Assembly: GCA_934667465.1 (NCBI GenBank)
Contig: CAKUMG010000405.1
Span: 1 to 5,964, forward strand
Direction of reading: 5' to 3'
Source of the DNA: an uncultured Actinoplanes sp.
Lineage (GTDB): Bacteria > Actinomycetota > Actinomycetes > Mycobacteriales > Micromonosporaceae
DNA: 5,964 nucleotides
A program made the translations under genes and the position numbers. Below the pieces are notes generated by a model. It did no database searches and had not been told where the DNA came from. It worked only from the letters and a program-made list of their open reading frames with translations. This document shows positions 1 to 5,964 of this stretch, in pieces; position 1 is the stretch's first letter, and each line of letters begins with the position of its first letter.

Positions 1-356
1 ACCCGGAGCAGGGCGCCGACGCTGGGCACGCGGTAGTCGCGGCGCTGGCGGACGGAGACGACCTGCTCGTACGGGTCGGTGGCGGAGCCGTCGAGGGCGC
101 CGGCGGCCGCGGCGAAGCGGGCGTCCGCCTCCTCCGGGTCGATCGACTCGACGTCCCACGGCGTGACCTCGCCGAACGCGTCGAGCAGCTGCTCGTCGTA
201 GGCGAACGAGGCGTTGTTCAGGGCGACGTACGCCTTCCAGACGTCGTCGTCGTCGACCCGGCCCTGGGCGGCCTTGACCGCAGCCAGGTGCGTCCGGGAG
301 GCCTCCACGACCCGGTCGAGGGCGGCGTCCAGTTCCGCGTACTGGTCGTCGGTCAT
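1..356 (-). CDS. Conserved hypothetical protein, N-terminal part (runs off left edge)
   Basis: An open minus-strand frame starts at an ATG (354-356) and stays open to the window edge, giving 118 residues beginning MTDDQYAELD. No function is recognised. The protein is acidic and alanine-rich. Residues 1-35 look like an amphipathic helix ending in an Asp run (35-38). Residues 40-62 hold the motif WKAYVALNNASFAYDE, followed by an acidic stretch (66-79) and a basic VRQRRDYRVPS segment (102-112). There is no signal peptide or membrane segment in the visible part. The start is supported by a purine-rich GAGAGGA (RC of 367-373) 10 nt upstream. It resembles short hypothetical proteins of Micromonosporaceae that I recall only loosely. 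The M20 peptidase gene lies 187 bp upstream on the same strand but is separated by a strong hairpin, so this gene probably has its own promoter. The C-terminus is outside the window. Confidence 0.8.
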   Translation of the reverse strand, partial: MTDDQYAELDAALDRVVEASRTHLAAVKAAQGRVDDDDVWKAYVALNNASFAYDEQLLDAFGEVTPWDVESIDPEEADARFAAAAGALDGSATDPYEQVVSVRQRRDYRVPSVGALLR

Positions 357-366
357 GGCAGGTGGT

Positions 367-373
367 TCCTCTC
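367..373 (-). promoter_or_regulatory. Ribosome binding site for the hypothetical gene
   Basis: Read on the minus strand the site is GAGAGGA, complementary to the 3' end of 16S rRNA, with 10 nt between it and the ATG at 356. It supports that start codon. Confidence 0.5.
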
Positions 374-397
374 ATCGTCGAGCGGTGGTACTACGAA

Positions 398-415
398 CAT
401 CATTGAGCGATGATG
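398..415. repeat. Short dyad upstream of the hypothetical gene, possible operator
   Basis: Perfect 6-bp inverted repeat CATCAT (398-403) and ATGATG (410-415) separated by TGAGCG. It lies 42 bp upstream of the ATG at 356, where a promoter or operator for that minus-strand gene would be expected. No convincing -10/-35 pair was found beside it, so the role is a guess. Confidence 0.3.
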
Positions 416-485
416 CTGAGCCGAAACGGTGGTGCTGTGAGGTGAACTCTGCCGGACGGTGGCGCCCGGTCGAGCAGCGGCACCC

Positions 486-510
486 ACTTCGGTGGCAAAG
501 CCACCGAAGT
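486..510 (-). terminator. Hairpin terminator of the M20 peptidase gene
   Basis: A perfect 11-bp inverted repeat, ACTTCGGTGGC (486-496) and GCCACCGAAGT (500-510), closes a 3-nt loop. It lies 34 bp beyond the stop codon of the minus-strand peptidase gene. There is no U-tract, as is common for actinobacterial terminators. A second pair of complementary arms, GCGCCCG (462-468) and CGGGCGC (512-518), flanks the hairpin and could extend it across an asymmetric internal loop. It should separate peptidase transcription from the hypothetical gene downstream. Confidence 0.7.
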
Positions 511-543
511 ACGGGCGCACCGGAAACCCGGCGGAACGGCCGG

Positions 544-1854
544 TCAGCTCGCCCGGAGCAGCCGGTCCAGCACGCGCACGCCGAACTGTAGCCCCTCGAC
601 CGGCACGCGCTCGTCGATGCCGTGGAACAACGTCGAGAACGGCAGATCCGCGGGCAGCTTCAGCGGCGCGAACCCGAAGCACCGGATGCCGAGCGTGCTG
701 AAGGCCTTGGCGTCGGTGCCGCCGGAGAGCATGTACGGCACGGCGCGCGCGCCCGGGTCCTCGGCGCGCAGCGCGTCGGCCATCGCGGCGACCAGCGGGC
801 CGTCGAAGCTGGTCTCGACCGCGGCCTGCTGGGAGATGTGCTCGATCTCGATGTCCGGGCCGATCAGCCCGCGCAGCTCGTCGAGGAACGCCTCGGCCTG
901 CCCGGGCAGCGTGCGGCAGTCGATGGTGGCCGACGCCTTGCCGGGGATGACGTTGTCCTTGTAGCCGGCCTCGAGGCGGGTCGGGTTGGCCGTGTTGCGC
1001 AGGGTCGCGCCGATCAGGTTGGCGATCGGGCCGAGCTTGGCGATGGCCAGCTCGGGCTCGTCGGGGTCGAACTCGACGCCCAGCGCGTCGCAGGCCTGCT
1101 CGAGGAAGGCGCGCACGGTGGGGGTGATCACGACCGGGAACCGGTGCCGCCCGACCGCGGCGACGGCCTCGGTGAGCGCGGTGACGGCGTTGTCGTCGTG
1201 CACGAACGAGCCGTGCCCGGGGCGGCCCTTGGCGTGCAGGCGCAGCCAGTCGAGGCCTTTCTCGGCGGTCTCCACGAGATAGAGGCGCAGGTCCTCGTGC
1301 ACGGTGTAGGAGAAGCCGCCGACCTCGCCGATCGCCTCGGTGCACCCGGAGAACAGCTCGGGGTGCTGCTCGACGAGCCAGCGGGAGCCGTATTCCATGC
1401 CGGCTTCCTCGTCGGCGGTGAAGCACAGGACGATGTCGCGCGGCGGGACGACGCCGGTGCGCTGCCACTCCCGGACGACCGCGATCATCATCGCGTCGAA
1501 GTCCTTCATGTCGATCGCGCCGCGGCCCCAGAGGTAGCCGTCCTTCTCCACGCCGCCGAACGGGTCGACGGACCACTCGCTCGCGTCGGCGGGCACCACG
1601 TCGAGGTGGCCGTGCACCAGCAGGGCGCCGCGGTCCGGGTCGCTGCCGGGGATGCGGGCGACGAGGTTGGCCCGGCCGGGCGCCGACTCGAGCAGGACCG
1701 ACTCGATGCCGACCTCGGTGAGCTGCGCGGCGACGTAGTCGGCGGCGACGCGCTCCCCCACGGTGGTGGCGGGATCGCCGGTGTTGCTGGTGTCGATCCG
1801 GAGCAGGTCCCGGCAGATGCGCACGACCTCGCCGGGGGCGGTGAGTGGTTCCAT
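544..1854 (-). CDS. M20-family metallopeptidase / amidohydrolase (ArgE/DapE/carboxypeptidase G2 type)
   Basis: A 436-aa cytosolic dinuclear-zinc hydrolase that cleaves an amide bond in a small peptide or N-acyl amino acid. The usual M20 residues are all visible: H83 and D85 in GHLDVVP, bridging D115 in RGAIDMK, catalytic base E149 and ligand E150 in TADEEAG, a further likely ligand E177 in GEVGG, and H411 in LFHGIDER. Residues about 190-310 form the dimerisation 'lid', including RPGHGS with H214, which in relatives reaches the partner subunit's active site. The length is normal and nothing is truncated. The ATG at 1854 is preceded by GGTAGGA (RC of 1862-1868) with a 7-nt gap. No signal peptide is seen. 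The sequence belongs to the broad M20/M25/M40 group often annotated as acetylornithine deacetylase, succinyl-diaminopimelate desuccinylase or dipeptidase. The neighbours include no arginine or lysine genes, so the substrate cannot be assigned. It is divergent from the hemerythrin-like gene. Confidence 0.95.
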   Translation of the reverse strand: MEPLTAPGEVVRICRDLLRIDTSNTGDPATTVGERVAADYVAAQLTEVGIESVLLESAPGRANLVARIPGSDPDRGALLVHGHLDVVPADASEWSVDPFGGVEKDGYLWGRGAIDMKDFDAMMIAVVREWQRTGVVPPRDIVLCFTADEEAGMEYGSRWLVEQHPELFSGCTEAIGEVGGFSYTVHEDLRLYLVETAEKGLDWLRLHAKGRPGHGSFVHDDNAVTALTEAVAAVGRHRFPVVITPTVRAFLEQACDALGVEFDPDEPELAIAKLGPIANLIGATLRNTANPTRLEAGYKDNVIPGKASATIDCRTLPGQAEAFLDELRGLIGPDIEIEHISQQAAVETSFDGPLVAAMADALRAEDPGARAVPYMLSGGTDAKAFSTLGIRCFGFAPLKLPADLPFSTLFHGIDERVPVEGLQFGVRVLDRLLRAS

Positions 1855-1861
1855 CCGCTAT

Positions 1862-1868
1862 TCCTACC
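1862..1868 (-). promoter_or_regulatory. Ribosome binding site of the M20 peptidase gene
   Basis: GGTAGGA on the minus strand, with 7 nt to the ATG at 1854. It fixes the start of the peptidase gene and shows that its mRNA has a leader inside the 70-bp divergent gap. Confidence 0.65.
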
Positions 1869-1873
1869 AGCTC

Positions 1874-1897
1874 CGCGGGGTGCCCGCGTTTGGCGGG
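1874..1897. repeat. Overlapping GC-rich dyads in the divergent control region
   Basis: CGCGGG (1874-1879) pairs with CCCGCG (1883-1888). The arm CCCGC (1883-1887) can instead pair with GCGGG (1893-1897). The two foldings exclude each other. The site lies between the starts of the divergent peptidase and hemerythrin-like genes. It could be an operator or part of the peptidase mRNA leader, but at this GC content short complementary arms also arise by chance. Confidence 0.25.
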
Positions 1898-1917
1898 GAC
1901 GACCTTGCGGGTAACGC
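1890..1917 (+). promoter_or_regulatory. Weak candidate promoter for the hemerythrin-like gene
   Basis: TTGGCG (1890-1895) and TAACGC (1912-1917) are 16 bp apart. The -10-like hexamer ends 7 nt before the GTG at 1925, so transcription could begin at the start codon, in keeping with the lack of a ribosome binding site. The -10 match is poor because the last T is missing. Confidence 0.25.
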
Positions 1918-1924
1918 GCGGTGC

Positions 1925-2530
1925 GTGTCAGCACACCTTCCCCCGCTGCCGCCGGTCGGCGGCGAGACCACCGGCACGCCGATCACCGAGGTGATCGGCC
2001 GCGAGCACCGTGAGCTGCTCGCTCTCTGCGATGATCTGACTTCTGACGGTACGGACGCCGGGCGGCGCAAGGTCATCGCCCAGGTGCTCGTCGCGTCGCT
2101 GGCCCGGCACCTGTCGGCCGAGGAGCAATACCTCTACCCCGCCGTACGGGACGACGTGCCCGACGGCGGCGAGCTGGCGGACCGGGAGCTGGCCGAGGAC
2201 CGCGCGCTCCTGGAGGCGCTGCGCCTGCTCGACGCGGCCGGCCCGGACGACCGCGACGAGCGCGCCGCGAACGTGACCGAGCGCCTGGCGAGGCACGCCG
2301 GGGCCGCATCCGGCGAGCTGATGCCCTTGCTGGCCCGCATGGTGTCGGTGGAGGATCTGGTCCGGCTCGGCAACCGTTTCGAGACGGCCCTGGAGTCGGC
2401 GCCGACCCGCCCGCACCCGGGCACGCCGGCCACCCCGCCGTGGAACAAGGTGGTGGACCCGGCGGTGGCCCTCGTGGACAAGGTCCGCGACGTCGTGGGC
2501 CGCCGGACCACGTACCCGAAGGATCTCTGA
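1925..2530 (+). CDS. Hemerythrin-like (HHE cation-binding) domain protein
   Basis: A 201-aa soluble protein with a four-helix HHE domain at about residues 18-140. Such domains usually bind a di-iron centre and serve in oxygen, nitric oxide or iron sensing or in peroxide handling. Visible candidate ligands are H28 in REHRELL, H62 and E66 in RHLSAEEQYLYP, and H124 in RLARHAG. The expected helix-3 His seems to be D92 (AEDRALL), and the expected helix-4 acid after H124 seems to be Ala (GAASGEL), so the metal site may be incomplete. A Pro-rich tail (160-173, TRPHPGTPATPPW) is followed by a short helix. The frame is open back to an ATG at 1763 inside the opposite peptidase gene. I chose the GTG at 1925 because it is the first plausible start before the domain and gives a short HLPPLPP leader. 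There is no Shine-Dalgarno site, so translation may be leaderless. GTG 1880 is an alternative. Confidence 0.88.
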   Translation: MSAHLPPLPPVGGETTGTPITEVIGREHRELLALCDDLTSDGTDAGRRKVIAQVLVASLARHLSAEEQYLYPAVRDDVPDGGELADRELAEDRALLEALRLLDAAGPDDRDERAANVTERLARHAGAASGELMPLLARMVSVEDLVRLGNRFETALESAPTRPHPGTPATPPWNKVVDPAVALVDKVRDVVGRRTTYPKDL

Positions 2531-2550
2531 CGCCGCCCGGAAGATCACGC

Positions 2551-2606
2551 GCGTCGATGCTTATTGATCATCAGACTATGGCGAGCGTCGATGCGTTGTG
2601 ATCATC
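2551..2606. promoter_or_regulatory. Tandem LysR-type operator: two GATG-N9-CATC boxes
   Basis: Two 22-bp direct repeats, 2551-2572 and 2585-2606, match at 19 of 22 positions and begin 34 bp apart. Both open with GCGTCGATGC and end with TGATCATC. Inside each is a dyad GATG-N9-CATC (2556-2572 and 2590-2606), whose T and A are exactly T-N11-A (T2558/A2570 and T2592/A2604), the classic LysR box. They lie 120-175 bp upstream of the LysR gene start and just after the hemerythrin-like stop codon. Binding of the adjacent LysR protein, giving autoregulation, is inferred. Another regulator could use the site. Confidence 0.5.
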
Positions 2607-2713
2607 CGGACCCGCGTACGGCTTAGGCGTTTCTGTCCTTTTGATTTACCCGTTTGTCACTTTCGGGGGATCTTTGCACAGCCGAAGGTCTAGCCCTTAT
2701 CCCGCTGACGTCC

Positions 2714-2719
2714 TACCGT
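2714..2719 (+). promoter_or_regulatory. -10 element of a leaderless LysR transcript
   Basis: TACCGT fits the actinobacterial -10 pattern TANNNT and ends 6 nt before the ATG at 2726, so the first transcribed base would be at or next to the start codon. No Shine-Dalgarno sequence lies upstream of that ATG, which agrees with leaderless translation. No good -35 was found at the right distance, which would fit a promoter needing an activator. Confidence 0.45.
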
Positions 2720-2725
2720 CACGCT

Positions 2726-3703
2726 ATGAACCTGGAGCTGCGGCATCTCAAGGTGGTCTGTGCCATCGCGGAGACGGGCAGCGTGACGAAGGCTGCGTCC
2801 CTGCTCGGTCTGGCCCAGCCTGCCCTCACCGCCCAGCTGCAACGGATCGAGCGCACGCTCGGCGGACCGTTGTTCGAGCGGGACCGGCGCGGCGCGCGCC
2901 CCACACCGCTCGGTGAGCTGGTGCTCTCCCGGGCGCGGGTGCTGCTGCCCGCGATGAAGGGCCTGCAGGACGAGGCGGCCCGGCTGGCCGGGTCCGGATC
3001 GGACACGGCGATGAGCCGCTACCGGATCGGCTCGATCGGCGGGCCGGTGGTCGGCGGGATCGTGCAGCGGCTCTCGGCGGCGCAGCCGGACGCGCAGATC
3101 AGCACGTACGCGTCCTGGTCCCGCGACGAGATGGCGGCGCTCACCCAGGCCGGCAAGCTGGACTTCGTGCAGGTCGGCGTGTGCGGCGACTCCATGCCGG
3201 CCACCGAGCACGGGCTGGTCTGGCAGAGCATCGCGGTCGACGGCGTGTGCGTCCTGATGCCCGAGGAGCACCCCCTGGCCCAGGGCATCGAGGTGGACCT
3301 GGCCGACCTCGGCGACGCGAGCTGGGCGGTGGGCCCGGGCGAGGGCTGCTTCGGCGACTGCTTCGCGGCGGCGTGCGCGCGGGCCGGTTTCACGCCCCGG
3401 CGGATCCTCGAGACGGACGTCCGGGGCTGCGTCGACCTGACCGAGTCGGGCGTCGCGCTCGCGCTCTGCCAGTCCGCGTTCCGGCCGCCGGCGGGCCTGG
3501 TGACCCTGCCGCTGAAGGGCGCGCCGCTGCGCTGGAAGCAACTGCTGGGGTGGCATCCGGAGGGCCCCGCCGCCCAGGTCGCCCCGCGGCTGCTGGAAAT
3601 GGCACGAGAGGCGTACCTCGATGCCTCGGCCCGAAATCCGCTCTATCTGAAATGGCGCGAGGACTATCCGCAGCTGGGCCCGGAACAGCTCGCCGCGGTC
3701 TGA
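2726..3703 (+). CDS. LysR-family transcriptional regulator
   Basis: A 325-aa DNA-binding protein of normal LysR length. Residues 1-60 are the winged helix-turn-helix domain (LRHLKVVCAIAETGS, then TKAASLLGLAQPALTAQLQR at about 21-40), with the wing at FERDRRGARPT. Residues about 65-90 are the linker helix, and 95-300 a periplasmic-binding-protein-like effector domain. That domain is unusually rich in cysteine: C153, C175, C208, C212, C217, C235 and C248, with C12 in the DNA-binding domain. CFGDC (208-212) forms a CxxxC. The frame is open upstream to 2654, but the LysR fold starts exactly at the ATG at 2726, so this start is preferred. It has no ribosome binding site, and a -10-like TACCGT sits 6 nt before it. 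Tandem T-N11-A boxes upstream suggest autoregulation. The target genes and effector are unknown. The gene converges on the Clp ATPase gene and shares its terminator. Confidence 0.95.
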   Translation: MNLELRHLKVVCAIAETGSVTKAASLLGLAQPALTAQLQRIERTLGGPLFERDRRGARPTPLGELVLSRARVLLPAMKGLQDEAARLAGSGSDTAMSRYRIGSIGGPVVGGIVQRLSAAQPDAQISTYASWSRDEMAALTQAGKLDFVQVGVCGDSMPATEHGLVWQSIAVDGVCVLMPEEHPLAQGIEVDLADLGDASWAVGPGEGCFGDCFAAACARAGFTPRRILETDVRGCVDLTESGVALALCQSAFRPPAGLVTLPLKGAPLRWKQLLGWHPEGPAAQVAPRLLEMAREAYLDASARNPLYLKWREDYPQLGPEQLAAV

Positions 3704-3755
3704 ACCACCGGAAACCCCGGCCATCCGGCCGGGGTTTCCGTTCACGCGTGGTTCA
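3701..3755. terminator. Bidirectional terminator between convergent genes, with extended stem
   Basis: A perfect 14-bp stem, CGGAAACCCCGGCC (3709-3722) and GGCCGGGGTTTCCG (3727-3740), closes a 4-nt ATCC loop. Outside it, TGAACCAC (3701-3708) is fully complementary to GTGGTTCA (3748-3755), so the stem can continue for 8 more pairs past a one-sided 7-nt bulge (3741-3747). The left outer arm begins with the LysR stop codon TGA. The right outer arm contains a second in-frame TGA that directly follows the Clp stop (3756-3758). The hairpin would work for both converging transcripts. Confidence 0.85.

Positions 3756-5964
<2,209 letters not shown>

Noticed and set aside
353..1576. 407-aa minus-strand open frame
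   Set aside because: Out-of-frame shadow of the peptidase gene on the same strand, Arg/Pro/Ala-rich with no domain, and it overlaps the true start of the hypothetical gene.
622..1914. 430-aa plus-strand open frame
   Set aside because: It is antisense to the M20 peptidase, which has all catalytic motifs. The frame has a low-complexity Gly/Asp/Val/Arg composition typical of high-GC shadow frames.
1921..1937. GTGT-CAGC-ACAC dyad over the hemerythrin-like start codon
   Set aside because: Only 4-bp arms, and it lies in coding sequence. Expected by chance in this GC range.
1928..2548. 206-aa minus-strand open frame
   Set aside because: Antisense to the hemerythrin-like gene. Composition is low-complexity and no motif is seen.
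2654..2725. Upstream extension of the LysR gene by 24 residues from a TTG codon
   Set aside because: The LysR helix-turn-helix domain begins at the ATG at 2726. The extra residues are unlike the family and would read through the promoter.

Overview
The window is chromosomal DNA from a high-GC actinomycete. Coding sequence is strongly G/C-biased at third positions, and two genes show the short or absent leaders common in Actinobacteria. The gene content and the style of the hemerythrin and Clp proteins suggest a Micromonosporaceae-like organism (Actinoplanes/Micromonospora type). That placement is from memory of related proteins and is not proven by anything in the window.

Layout, left to right. 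(1) Minus strand, 1-356: the N-terminal 118 residues of an acidic conserved hypothetical protein, running off the left edge. (2) 357-543: a 187-bp gap with a strong hairpin that should end transcription of the next gene, a short dyad, and the hypothetical gene's ribosome binding site. (3) Minus strand, 544-1854: a complete 436-aa M20-family zinc peptidase/deacylase. (4) 1855-1924: a 70-bp divergent control region. (5) Plus strand, 1925-2530: a 201-aa hemerythrin-like (HHE) protein in which some usual metal ligands seem to be missing. (6) 2531-2725: a 195-bp gap of lower GC with two tandem copies of a GATG-N9-CATC element. Each copy fits the LysR T-N11-A box. A TACCGT -10 hexamer lies just before the next start codon. 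(7) Plus strand, 2726-3703: a complete 325-aa LysR-type regulator, apparently leaderless, with a cysteine-rich effector domain. (8) 3704-3755: a shared bidirectional terminator between convergent genes. (9) Minus strand, 3756 to the right edge: 735 residues of a ClpC-type Hsp100 unfoldase lacking only its extreme N-terminus.

How the genes work together is mostly unknown. The peptidase and the hypothetical gene point the same way but are separated by a hairpin, so they are probably separate transcripts. The hemerythrin-like gene and the LysR gene are co-directional, and the putative LysR operators sit in the gap between them, which suggests autoregulation. The Clp ATPase converges on the regulator and is insulated by the terminator. 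I see no mobile element, CRISPR array, tRNA or rRNA, and no clear new multi-gene system. The best leads are the tandem operator, the degenerate hemerythrin metal site, the cysteine cluster in the regulator, and the extended convergent hairpin.
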